A DNA stretch of 64,000 bases from NCBI RefSeq assembly GCF_019049285.1, contig NZ_JAGMUL010000026.1:422634-486633 (forward strand). Direction: 5' to 3'. Both the position numbers and the translations under genes were made by a program. The notes below the pieces were generated by a model. That model was not told the origin of the DNA. It saw only the letters and a list, made by a program, of their open reading frames with translations, and did no database searches. The stretch is from Streptomyces sp. AC550_RSS872 (GTDB taxonomy: Bacteria; Actinomycetota; Actinomycetes; Streptomycetales; Streptomycetaceae). This document shows, piece by piece, positions 16,762-24,922 of the stretch; position 1 is the first letter of the stretch, and each line of letters opens with the position of its first letter.

Positions 16762-18372
16762 ATGAGCGCACTAAGCAGGAGGAACGTGTTACGCGGCGGC
16801 GTGGTCGCCACGACGGCGGGGGTCGTGGCGCCCGGCGTGGCCGGCGCGGCCGACGGGGCGATCTGCTCTCCGGCGCCCGGGCCGGCCATGGTCGGACGCG
16901 GCGAGCCGCGGTACCGGTCGCTGGCCTCCCGGGGCTACAACCGCCGGTTCGTGGGCAGCCCGGAGCACGTGTGGGTGGTCGGCACGACGGCGCATGTCGT
17001 ACGGGCCGTGCAGCAGGCGGTCGACAGCGGGCGGCGGATCACGGTCCGCAGCGGGGGCCATGGCTTCGAGAACTTCGTCGCCGACCCGGCCGTCGAGGTG
17101 GTCGTCGACCTGTCCGCCATGACGGCCGTCTCGTACGACCCGGCCCGCCGCGCCTTCGCCGTCGAGGCCGGCGCGCTGCTGGGCGAGGTGTACCGCAGGC
17201 TGTATCTCGGCTGGGGGGTGACGATCCCGGCCGGCTGGTGTGCCGACGTCGGGATCGGCGGCCATGTCCTCGGCGGCGGCTACGGCCCGCTGTCCCGGCT
17301 GTTGGGCCTGTCCGTGGACCATCTGTATGCGGTCGAGGTGGTCGTCGTGGACCGCGGTGGCAGGGCGCGCAGTGTGGTGGCCACACGCGAACCCGCAGAT
17401 CCACACCGGGACTTGTGGTGGGCGCACACCGGAGGCGGAGGCGGCAGCTTCGGCATCGTCACCCGCTACTGGTTCCGGACACCCGGCGCCCACGGCGGTG
17501 ACCCCTGCGGCCTGTTGCCCGCACCGCCCTCCGGTGTGCTGAGCTTCTCCGTCTCCTGGGACTGGCAGAAGCTGGACAGGACGTCCTTCGGCCGGCTGGT
17601 CCGCAACCACGGCGCCTGGGCCGAGCAGCACAGCGCCCCCGACTCGCCGTACCTCGCCCTCTACAGCGAACTCGCCCTGACCCGCCGCCCGTCGGGGACG
17701 GTCTTGATGATCGGGCAGGTGGCGGCGGACTCCGGTGCCGAGCGGATGCTGGACGAGCACATCGCGGCGATCAACCGGGGCGTCCCGGTCCAGCCGGTCC
17801 GCACGGTGCGCAACCAGTCATGGCTGGCCGCGGCCCTGGCCGGCTCACCCGGCGACCCCGGACCCGTCTACCGGCTGAAGGTCAAGTCCGGATACCTGCG
17901 CCGCCGTTTCTCCGACCGGCAGATCGACGCCCTGCACCACCACCTCACCCGGTCCGACTACGACCACCCCGGCGGCAGCGTGAGCCTCTACACCCACGGC
18001 GGCAAGGTCAACACCGTGGCACCGGACGCGACCGCGACCCCCCACCGCGACGCGAGCATCAAGATGTTCTACGCCAACGGATGGGAGGACCCCCGCGACG
18101 ACGCCCGGCACATCGGCTGGCTGCGTGAGCTCTACGAGGACCTGTACACCGAGACCGGCGGGGCCCCGGCGGCGGCCGACGGCGCGTTCGTCAACTACCC
18201 GGACACCGACCTGGCCGACCCGGAACGGAACACGGGCGCTCCTTGGCAGACCCTGTACTTCGGCGACAACTACCGCCGGCTCCAGCGCGTCAAGGCGAAG
18301 TGGGACCCCCGTGACATCTTCCGCCACGCCCTGTCGGTCAGGCCGGGTTCACCTCCACCGGCAGCTTCTTGA
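16762..18372 (+). CDS. Tat-exported FAD-binding oxidoreductase, berberine-bridge-enzyme type (bicovalent FAD)
   Basis: 536 aa, ATG with GAGGAGAC upstream (the adjoining GTG at 16759 is equally possible). N-terminal twin-arginine signal SRRNVLRGG, hydrophobic stretch and cleavage after AGAADG. The PCMH FAD domain has RSGGHGFENF with His100 and AGWCADVGIGGHVLGGGYG with Cys160; the 60-residue spacing equals that of the bicovalent flavin anchors in glucooligosaccharide oxidase (His70/Cys130). The C-terminal BBE segment ends YFGDNYRRLQRVKAKWDPRDIFRHALSV. The final ten residues after HALSV look like read-through into foreign DNA. It is probably an extracellular carbohydrate or alcohol oxidase producing H2O2; substrate unknown. 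Confidence 0.85.
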   Translation: MSALSRRNVLRGGVVATTAGVVAPGVAGAADGAICSPAPGPAMVGRGEPRYRSLASRGYNRRFVGSPEHVWVVGTTAHVVRAVQQAVDSGRRITVRSGGHGFENFVADPAVEVVVDLSAMTAVSYDPARRAFAVEAGALLGEVYRRLYLGWGVTIPAGWCADVGIGGHVLGGGYGPLSRLLGLSVDHLYAVEVVVVDRGGRARSVVATREPADPHRDLWWAHTGGGGGSFGIVTRYWFRTPGAHGGDPCGLLPAPPSGVLSFSVSWDWQKLDRTSFGRLVRNHGAWAEQHSAPDSPYLALYSELALTRRPSGTVLMIGQVAADSGAERMLDEHIAAINRGVPVQPVRTVRNQSWLAAALAGSPGDPGPVYRLKVKSGYLRRRFSDRQIDALHHHLTRSDYDHPGGSVSLYTHGGKVNTVAPDATATPHRDASIKMFYANGWEDPRDDARHIGWLRELYEDLYTETGGAPAAADGAFVNYPDTDLADPERNTGAPWQTLYFGDNYRRLQRVKAKWDPRDIFRHALSVRPGSPPPAAS

Positions 18373-18435
18373 TGCCGTCGACGAAGTGGGACCGCACGCG
18401 CGGCACGTCGCCGGCCAGCTGGGGCAGACGGGACC
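18338..18435 (-). pseudogene. Possible C-terminal gene scrap at a rearrangement junction
   Basis: On the minus strand, codons reading VPRVRSHFVDGIKKLPVEV and then a stop at 18338 look like the natural end of a gene whose upstream part is missing. The stretch starts exactly where the berberine-bridge protein would normally end (HALSV), suggesting a deletion joined two genes tail to tail. The parent family was not identified. Confidence 0.35.
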
Positions 18436-18749
18436 CGGGAGTACGGCACCTGGGCGGACTGGCTCGGCGTCCCACGCCACACCTTCGCGGCCATGTTCGG
18501 CGCTGTCATCGCCCAGGGCCGCCACTACCGCGAGGTCTTCCTTCGCCGTGGAAGAGATGCTCTACGTCGGTGACCGAGTCGACAACGACCTGCGGCCAGC
18601 TGTTGCCGCGGGGATGCACACCGCGCTCGTCCACCGGGGCCCGTGGGCCACGATCCAGTGGCACACCGAGGAAAGCCGAGAAGCTCCCGACCTTCAGGGT
18701 CGAGAGCCTGCGCGAACTGCCGGGGCTGGTCCGCGACTTCAACGGCTGA
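18436..18749 (+). pseudogene. HAD-superfamily hydrolase remnant (5' missing, internal deletion, frameshifts)
   Basis: Three consecutive frames encode pieces of one HAD hydrolase: YGTWADWLGVPRHTFAAMFGAVIAQGRHYREVF (about 18440-18545), then EEMLYVGDRVDNDLRPAVAAGM...HRGPWATIQW (about 18548-18668, the HAD motif IV GDRxDND block), then AEKLPTFRVESLRELPGLVRDFNG to the stop at 18749. The N-terminal nucleophile region and the segment between pieces one and two are absent. Inactive beyond doubt if read as written; sequencing error could explain at most one shift, not the deletion. Confidence 0.8.
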
Positions 18750-19140
18750 GCGCGCTGACCGTCGTCGACCAGCCGTACACCCGGTCGTCCAGCTCGCGCA
18801 CACACCGCTCGTGCTGGTGCGGCCCCCGGGTCGAGCATGTCGAGGACACGCCCGCCCACCCGGGGATGAACGCGGTGTGCGCGAGGACCGCGGCCCCGAG
18901 CAGAGGATCGTCGGCTTCGCCCCACTCGAAGCCGCCGGCCTCATCCTCCTCGTCGAGCGCTTACGCGGCCGCCTCGGCGACATGCTGGACCTCTGGGACG
19001 AGGTCCTCCCCGACTGAGCAATCCCGCCCGCATGGCGTGGCCGGACGCGTCGCCCTCCCCCGAAGGCGGCGCGCCCGGCCACATCCCCCGGCGCCGGACT
19101 GTGGACTGCATCGTCCGTGCGCGTCAGCGGACCAGTGCCG
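18750..19140. other. Degenerate intergenic stretch
   Basis: No confident gene. A plus-strand fragment ending near 19017 reads RIVGFAPLEAAGLILLVERLRGRLGDMLDLWDEVLPD and looks like the tail of a lost protein, but no start or family can be given. Together with 18338-18749 it forms about 0.7 kb of gene debris. Confidence 0.4.
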
Positions 19141-20226
19141 TCACCAGCACATGACCGCTGTCTCCCCCGAACCCCAGTTGGCATAGAGACGCACTCGGAC
19201 GAAATAGCGGCGGCCCTTCACGAGGCGGGCCCGGACGGTGGCGTTGTGCGGGGTGCCGCCGTCGTCCTGGGCCGTGACGTAGCGGGGTTCGCCGTCCCGT
19301 TCCTCGAAGACCACGGCGACGGTGTCGCTGTCGCCGAAGGTGCCCAGCGTGTACGTGCGGGTCTGAGGCGGTTCGACGACGAAGTCGGCCTGCTCTGCCG
19401 GGCCGAGCCGCAGCGCTACCGAGCGGAACGGCACCAGCTCGCGCGGGCCCGGCGTCTCGGCCGGCGGATACCAGCGGCGGACGAACTCCTTGTCGGCCTT
19501 GGACAGCGTGCCCGGCGGGTTCAGGCCCGCGCGGAACTGCTCCGGCTCCAGGATCAGCCCGGCCGAGAAGGGATACTCCATGATCGAGTGCGGGTCCCAG
19601 ACGGAACCGTTGACCTCGTCCGGGTCGAGCTTGCGCAGGATGTTGAAGAACGTCGTGTCCCGGCTCCAGTAGTTCGGCGGGCCGGCCAGATCGGTGTACA
19701 CGGCCTCGTCGTCCCAGTGGATGCCGGCGAACGGGCTCTGGTGCTCGTGCAGCATGCCGAGCGCGTGCCCGATCTCGTGCAGCGCCGTGCCGCGCTCCCC
19801 GGGCACGGTCAGGTCCCAGCCGAAGTTCATGGTGCGTTCGCCCAGACCGACCCCGAGCGCGTCCTTGCCGATGTGCGACCAGGAGCCGTCGCCGAGCTGG
19901 AACCCGATGCGCAGCTCGGCCTCCGACCGGTCGCCCACCTCCACGAACGACAGCCCGATGCCGAGGTCCTGCCACTCCTGGAAGCACTCGCGCACGACGT
20001 CCCGCTGCTCCTTTCCGCCGACCCACGAGACATGCCCGCTCCGGCCGGTCCCCGGGTCGGGGATCACGGACCCGTCGCCGTCCCGGTCGAAGAAGTAGTA
20101 GTGCAGGACCGTGCCGTTGACCCACATCCGGCTTCCGCCGATGAGCGCACGCAGCCGCCCGGCGGCCAGTCCCGGTGCGAACGCGGGGACCGACTGCTGC
20201 GCGAGGGAGCAGTACCGTGCGGTCAT
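19141..20226 (-). CDS. Astacin-like zinc metalloprotease (M12A-type, metzincin)
   Basis: 361 aa. The zinc site ALHEIGHALGMLHEHQSP gives His150, Glu151, His154 and His160, the HExxHxxGxxH metzincin pattern with the extra EH typical of astacins. A Met-turn SIMEYPF (Met216) lies 56 residues later. A beta-rich C-terminal domain of about 95 residues (from about 265) ends in MCW. No classical signal peptide is seen on the chosen ATG, so it is either cytosolic or exported by another route; an upstream start is unlikely because the divergent LuxR gene begins 70 bp away. Its role is unknown. It sits beside other proteases and regulators, which may be meaningful. Confidence 0.85.
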   Translation of the reverse strand: MTARYCSLAQQSVPAFAPGLAAGRLRALIGGSRMWVNGTVLHYYFFDRDGDGSVIPDPGTGRSGHVSWVGGKEQRDVVRECFQEWQDLGIGLSFVEVGDRSEAELRIGFQLGDGSWSHIGKDALGVGLGERTMNFGWDLTVPGERGTALHEIGHALGMLHEHQSPFAGIHWDDEAVYTDLAGPPNYWSRDTTFFNILRKLDPDEVNGSVWDPHSIMEYPFSAGLILEPEQFRAGLNPPGTLSKADKEFVRRWYPPAETPGPRELVPFRSVALRLGPAEQADFVVEPPQTRTYTLGTFGDSDTVAVVFEERDGEPRYVTAQDDGGTPHNATVRARLVKGRRYFVRVRLYANWGSGETAVMCW

Positions 20227-20296
20227 GCGAACAGGGTGCCGTCGACCCGCCCCGGGCGCCTGAGTCGAGGGCTACTCAAGTGCCCCTGTATCAAGG

Positions 20297-22177
20297 GTGA
20301 GTCACCGCGCTCCTACTCCCGTGACGACTTTCGAACGGGACGCGAAGACCCTGGACACGCCCTGGCCCTTCACCGGCCGGGCGGACGAACTCGACCTGGT
20401 CCGCGGATCCTTGACGGCCGGCCGGAACGGCATCGTGATCACGGGCGCGGCGGGCTGCGGCAAGACCCGGCTCGTCACCGAGGCCGTCCGCGGCGGCGAC
20501 TGCGCCAGAGTGGTCGGCACCCCGGAGACCCGTGGCATCCGCTTCGCCGCGTTCGCGCACCTCGTGCCCGAGTCGGCCTCCCTGCACGGCGCCTTCCAGC
20601 ATCTGTGCGGCGTACGGCTGCTCCTGGTCGACGACGCGCATCTGCTCGACGACGCCTCCGCCGCCCTCGTCCACCAGCTGGCCGTGCACGGACGCACCCG
20701 TCTCCTGGTCGTCACCACCGACGGCGCCCCGGTCCCGGGCGCGATCTCCCGGCTGTGGACCGGAGACCTCCTGCCCCGCCTCACCCTGGAGCCGCTGCCC
20801 CGCGAGGAGACCGGCCTGCTGCTGGCCGGCGCAGCGGGCGGCGACGCCTTCGAGCCGCTCACCCTGAACCGGCTGCACCGCCTGTGCCGCGGAGACCTGC
20901 GGCTGCTGCGCGACCTGGTGGCCGGGGCGCGCGAGCACGGGCTGCTCAACCGCCTCCCGGACTCGGACGAATGGGCGTGGCGCGGGCCCGTGCCGGTCAC
21001 CACGGCCGTACGCGAGCGCACCGCACACGTCCTCGACCGCGACTGCCCCGAGGAGCGCGAGACCCTCGAACGTCTCGCCTTCGCCGAGCCGTTGCCCCTG
21101 CACCTGGACGAACTGCCCCTTCGCGTCCTGGAACACCTGGAGGCCGACTCCCTGGTCCACGTCGACGACGAGGGTGCTGTCCGCCTCGCCCACCCCCTGC
21201 ACGGCCCGGTGCTGCGCGCCGCGGCCGGCCGGCTCCGGGCGAGGCGGCTCTCCCTCCGCCGGCCTCCGGCCGGGGCGACCCCCCTCCCGCTTCCCGCGCC
21301 GGACCGGTGCGGACCCGCCCTCGACGCCGAGCGGGCCGCGCTGACCCGCCGCATCGAGCGGGCGGACGTACGGGCGATGCCGACGCCCGTGGGGGAGTGG
21401 CTGGTCGCGGAGGGCGCGCCGGTGCCGACCGGATACGCGGCCGTGCGCGCCCGGTTCGCGCGGCTGCGCGGGGAGCTGCGGGAGGCGGCCGCATGGGCGC
21501 GGGAGGGGTTGCGGGAGCGCGGGGACGACCCGTCCTGCCGGCTCGAACTCGCCCTCGCCGCAGCGCAGTCCGGCGACACGCCGACCGCGCACACGATCCT
21601 GGGTGGCCGCTCCCACGGGGGTGGGGCGGTCACCCGGCCGGCAACGGCCCGCGGCGCCGCCGACAGGGACGACGAGGCCCTCACCGACGACGCGTACGAC
21701 GCCGTCCGCCTCGGTGCCCCCGAGCGTGCCGCGGGCCGTCTGACCGGTGTCTTCGCCGCCCACGCCGACGCGCTCGACCGCGCCGACGGCCCCGCGCTGG
21801 ACCGGGTGGCCGGGGAACTGGCGGAGCGCGGCTTCCTGCTGTTCGCGGCCGAGGCACACGCCCAGGCCGTACGGGCCCACCGCGACCCGAGGGCCGCGCG
21901 CACCTCACGCACGCGTGCCGTCACCCTGGCCCGCCGCTGCCAGGGCGCCCGCACCCCCGCGCTCTCCGGTCTCGTCCTCGGCGAACTGACCGCCCGACAA
22001 CGGCAGATCGTCGACCTGGCGGCCGCGGGCCTGAGCAACCGGCAGATCGCCGAGAAGCTCACCCTGTCCGTCCGCACCGTCGGCAACCACCTGTACAGCG
22101 CCTACGCCCGCCTCGGCGCGAGCGACCGTGGCGCCCTGCCGTGGCTGGTGGCACTGCCGGACACACAGCCGGCGTAA
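20297..22177 (+). CDS. LuxR-family ATP-binding regulator (LAL type)
   Basis: 626 aa from GTG 20297 (a GTG at 20321 is an alternative). An AAA/STAND-like NTPase domain carries Walker A GAAGCGKT (about 50-57) and Walker B LLLVDDAH (about 112-119). The middle is helical and repeat-like. The C-terminus is a LuxR helix-turn-helix: LTARQRQIVDLAAAGLSNRQIAEKLTLSVRTVGNHLYSAYARLG (about 553-596). At 626 aa it is shorter than typical LAL regulators (about 900). It is divergent from the metalloprotease gene with 70 bp between, so it may control that promoter. The activating ligand is unknown. Confidence 0.88.
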   Translation: MSHRAPTPVTTFERDAKTLDTPWPFTGRADELDLVRGSLTAGRNGIVITGAAGCGKTRLVTEAVRGGDCARVVGTPETRGIRFAAFAHLVPESASLHGAFQHLCGVRLLLVDDAHLLDDASAALVHQLAVHGRTRLLVVTTDGAPVPGAISRLWTGDLLPRLTLEPLPREETGLLLAGAAGGDAFEPLTLNRLHRLCRGDLRLLRDLVAGAREHGLLNRLPDSDEWAWRGPVPVTTAVRERTAHVLDRDCPEERETLERLAFAEPLPLHLDELPLRVLEHLEADSLVHVDDEGAVRLAHPLHGPVLRAAAGRLRARRLSLRRPPAGATPLPLPAPDRCGPALDAERAALTRRIERADVRAMPTPVGEWLVAEGAPVPTGYAAVRARFARLRGELREAAAWAREGLRERGDDPSCRLELALAAAQSGDTPTAHTILGGRSHGGGAVTRPATARGAADRDDEALTDDAYDAVRLGAPERAAGRLTGVFAAHADALDRADGPALDRVAGELAERGFLLFAAEAHAQAVRAHRDPRAARTSRTRAVTLARRCQGARTPALSGLVLGELTARQRQIVDLAAAGLSNRQIAEKLTLSVRTVGNHLYSAYARLGASDRGALPWLVALPDTQPA

Positions 22178-22203
22178 GGGAGTCGATCCCCCTTCCGAAC
22201 GTC

Positions 22204-24813
22204 TCAGGCCGCACCGAACGCCGAGAACGCCCACCCCGTCGCCCGGTGCAGCGCGTCGCCCGGCAGCGCCGCCCGCGCGTCGCGCAGTGCCTCCGCCAGG
22301 GAGAGCCCTTCGCTCAGCCCTTTGTGCAGGGCGAGCATCAGCGGCACCACCGCGGCGTCGTTGACCGGCGCGGTGCACGCCACCACTCCCGCCGTGCCCA
22401 GCGGCAGCAGGGCGGTGACCAGGCCGAGCAGTTCGTCGGCGCCGACGGAGGCGAACCGGGCGGTGTCGCAGCACGACAGGATGATCCGGTACGGGCTGCG
22501 GTCCAGGCGCTCGAAGTCGTGCACGACGATCGGCCCGTCCGCCATCCGCAGCGACGAGAACAAGGGGCTGTCCGCCCGGAACGTGCCATGGGCGGCGATA
22601 TGGGCCAGTGCGGCGCCGTCCAGCTCCTCCAGGACACGCGGCACGCGCGCGTCGGCGTGCTCCAGGACGACGGCACCGCCGTACCGCCCGGCCAGATGCG
22701 GCACCTCCGCACCGCCCGTCGCCAGACCCGGCCCCCGCACCAGCACCTGGCGGCCGCCAGTCGGCGCCTCGGTCTCCCGGGCGCGCAGCCAACTGCTCGC
22801 CGACGGCGACACGCTGAGCACCCGCTGACGCAGCGACGGCAGCAACGCCCACGGCACCCGGTGCAGCCGGGCCGGCGGCACGATGACCACGGGACCGTCG
22901 CCCAGCTGCGCCGCGGCCGGACCGAGCAGCAGCTTCTCCAAGCACCGCCCCGCGGCCTCCACCACCGCGAGCCGCCCCTCCGCACCCGGGTGGGCCAGCC
23001 GCCGCAACCCGGCCTGGACATGCTCGGCCTCGGTCTCCGCGTCAGCCAGCAGCCCGGCCTCGTACCGACGCACCCGCCCCTGACCGCACAGCAGCACCTG
23101 CACCCGCCCGTCCAGCACGGCGAGTTCGACCAGACGTACGTCGTCCGCGCCCAGCCGCTCCAGGAGCCGGCCCGGGTCGAAGCGGTAGCCGTCGCCGGGA
23201 GTGTCGCCGCGCAGGTGCAGGGTCCGGGAGCGGATCTCCCGTTCCAGGCGCCGCTGTTCGCGCTCCAGCGCCGGAACCGGACGGTCCTCGCTGCGGGCCT
23301 CCTCGGCGCGCGCCGCGATCTCCCGGAACGCCGTCAGATCGCTCTGGAGCGCAGGGTCGGCCGGCGGCCGGGTCGGCGGCGTCGACAGCGCGGTGGCCCG
23401 CCAGCGCTCGCTCCACACCAGCAGCCGGCGCGGACTGCCGGAGTCGAGGCTGGCCTGCTGCGCCAGCGCGGCGAGCTCGGCGCCCTGCGCGGTCGCGCGG
23501 GCCCTCAGCTCCGAGGCGCCCAGCGTCATCCGGTGCGCGTCGAGCACGTCCAGGCCACGCCGACAGGCCTCCACGACACCACGCCCCGACCCGGCCGCCC
23601 GGGCCCTGAGCGCCTGCGCCGCCCAGCCCGTCATCCGCGCCAGCGGCGGCCCGCTGTGTCTGCTGCGGGCGGCGTCACGCAGATGCCGCTCGGCGTCGGC
23701 CCGCCAGCCCAGGTCGAGCGCCATCCGGCCCGCGAGCAGCGAGGCCTCCGGCGCGGCCGGCGCGCCGAAGGAGGCCAGCCGCTCCGCGACCGCCGCCGTA
23801 TCGGCCACCAGCCGCCCCGAACTGCGCCCGGCCGCCACCCGCGCCTCGATCAGCACCAGCCGGGCATGCGTCTCCCACCAGTTGCGCCGCTGCCCCGCGA
23901 ACAGCCGTACGGCCATGTCGGCACGTGCGATGGCGGTGTGCGCGTCACCCGCCAGCCGGGCGGCACGCGCGGCGGCCAGCAGCAGCTCGGCCTTGCGGGT
24001 GGACTGGCCGCCGATGCCGTCGAGCACCCCGATCGCCGCGTCCGCCTCGGCCAGCGCCTCCGGGGCCAGCCCCGCGGCCATCAGCACCTCGCAACGGCGG
24101 ATGTTCAGCATGAACGTCGGAGTGCCGAGCTTGGCGTACCGCTCCTCCGCCTCGTCGAGCAGCCGCAGCGCGGCCGGGATGTCGCCCGACCGGAACGCCG
24201 CGAGCCCCCGGCTCTCCACCGCGTCGGCCTTGTCGTGCTCCTGGCCCGTGGTGTCCCACAGCGCCTCGGCCGCGGTGAAGTCGGCGTCCGCCCGGTCCAC
24301 CGCACCGAGCGCCAGATGCACGGTCGCGCGCAGCGTCAGCGCCCGCGCCGTCCAGATGACGTCGTCCATCTGCCGCAGCACGGGTATCGCCCGGCGCACG
24401 TCCTCCAGGGCCTCCCGGTGCTGACCGAGCACCCAGCGGGCGTAGGCCCGGCGGAACAACACGCGCGCGCGGGTGTGCCCGCTGCCCCGCTCGACCCCGC
24501 GCTCCAGCGCGGCCAGCCCCTGCTGCGTGCGCCCCGCGTGCACCAGCGCGACGCCGAGCGCGGCCAGGACATCCGCCTCCCGGTCGGCCGACTCCGCGCG
24601 TGCCGCGAGATCCCGGGCACGCCGCAGGTGGTACAGGGCGATGCGCATGTCGCCCCAGTCCCGCTGCCAGATGCCGATCACCTGGTGGGCGACGGAGGCG
24701 TGCAACGGCGACGGATCGGCGTCGAGCACCCCTTCCGCCCTCGCCAGCGCGTCGTTCGGGGCGGCGAACACCATCGGCAGCAGTTCGAGAACCGAGTCGC
24801 TTCCCGCTGTCAC
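22204..24813 (-). CDS. TPR-CHAT protein (caspase-like protease with tetratricopeptide sensor)
   Basis: 869 aa from GTG 24813 (a GTG at 24849 would add 12 residues; neither has a strong ribosome site). Roughly residues 1-450 are alpha-helical repeats of TPR type (ALGVALVHAGRTQQGLAALERGVERG, ALRLLDEAEERYAKLGTP and similar). Residues about 610-869 are a CHAT domain: VVIVPPARLHRVPWALLP, LAHIAAHGTFR with catalytic His742, and IILSCCDTARF with catalytic Cys782. Both members of the caspase-like dyad are intact. CHAT proteases such as Craspase cut partner proteins when their helical sensor is triggered. It is divergent from the subtilase-sigma operon (109 bp between), with which it plausibly forms a proteolytic signalling unit. 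Confidence 0.9.
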   Translation of the reverse strand: MTAGSDSVLELLPMVFAAPNDALARAEGVLDADPSPLHASVAHQVIGIWQRDWGDMRIALYHLRRARDLAARAESADREADVLAALGVALVHAGRTQQGLAALERGVERGSGHTRARVLFRRAYARWVLGQHREALEDVRRAIPVLRQMDDVIWTARALTLRATVHLALGAVDRADADFTAAEALWDTTGQEHDKADAVESRGLAAFRSGDIPAALRLLDEAEERYAKLGTPTFMLNIRRCEVLMAAGLAPEALAEADAAIGVLDGIGGQSTRKAELLLAAARAARLAGDAHTAIARADMAVRLFAGQRRNWWETHARLVLIEARVAAGRSSGRLVADTAAVAERLASFGAPAAPEASLLAGRMALDLGWRADAERHLRDAARSRHSGPPLARMTGWAAQALRARAAGSGRGVVEACRRGLDVLDAHRMTLGASELRARATAQGAELAALAQQASLDSGSPRRLLVWSERWRATALSTPPTRPPADPALQSDLTAFREIAARAEEARSEDRPVPALEREQRRLEREIRSRTLHLRGDTPGDGYRFDPGRLLERLGADDVRLVELAVLDGRVQVLLCGQGRVRRYEAGLLADAETEAEHVQAGLRRLAHPGAEGRLAVVEAAGRCLEKLLLGPAAAQLGDGPVVIVPPARLHRVPWALLPSLRQRVLSVSPSASSWLRARETEAPTGGRQVLVRGPGLATGGAEVPHLAGRYGGAVVLEHADARVPRVLEELDGAALAHIAAHGTFRADSPLFSSLRMADGPIVVHDFERLDRSPYRIILSCCDTARFASVGADELLGLVTALLPLGTAGVVACTAPVNDAAVVPLMLALHKGLSEGLSLAEALRDARAALPGDALHRATGWAFSAFGAA

Positions 24814-24922
24814 TCCACGGATGGTAGTTGCACCGGAACCGTGCCACACCGGTTTGGCGCTGTATCAATCGGCGACCGCACGGATCTGACTGACGAACGC
24901 CGCCTCAGGGGGAGGACCCGCC

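Noticed and set aside
18338-18435. Assignment of the VPRVRSHFVDGIKKLPVEV tail to cytochrome P450
   Set aside because: The resemblance was only impressionistic and no heme-binding Cys motif is present; left unassigned.
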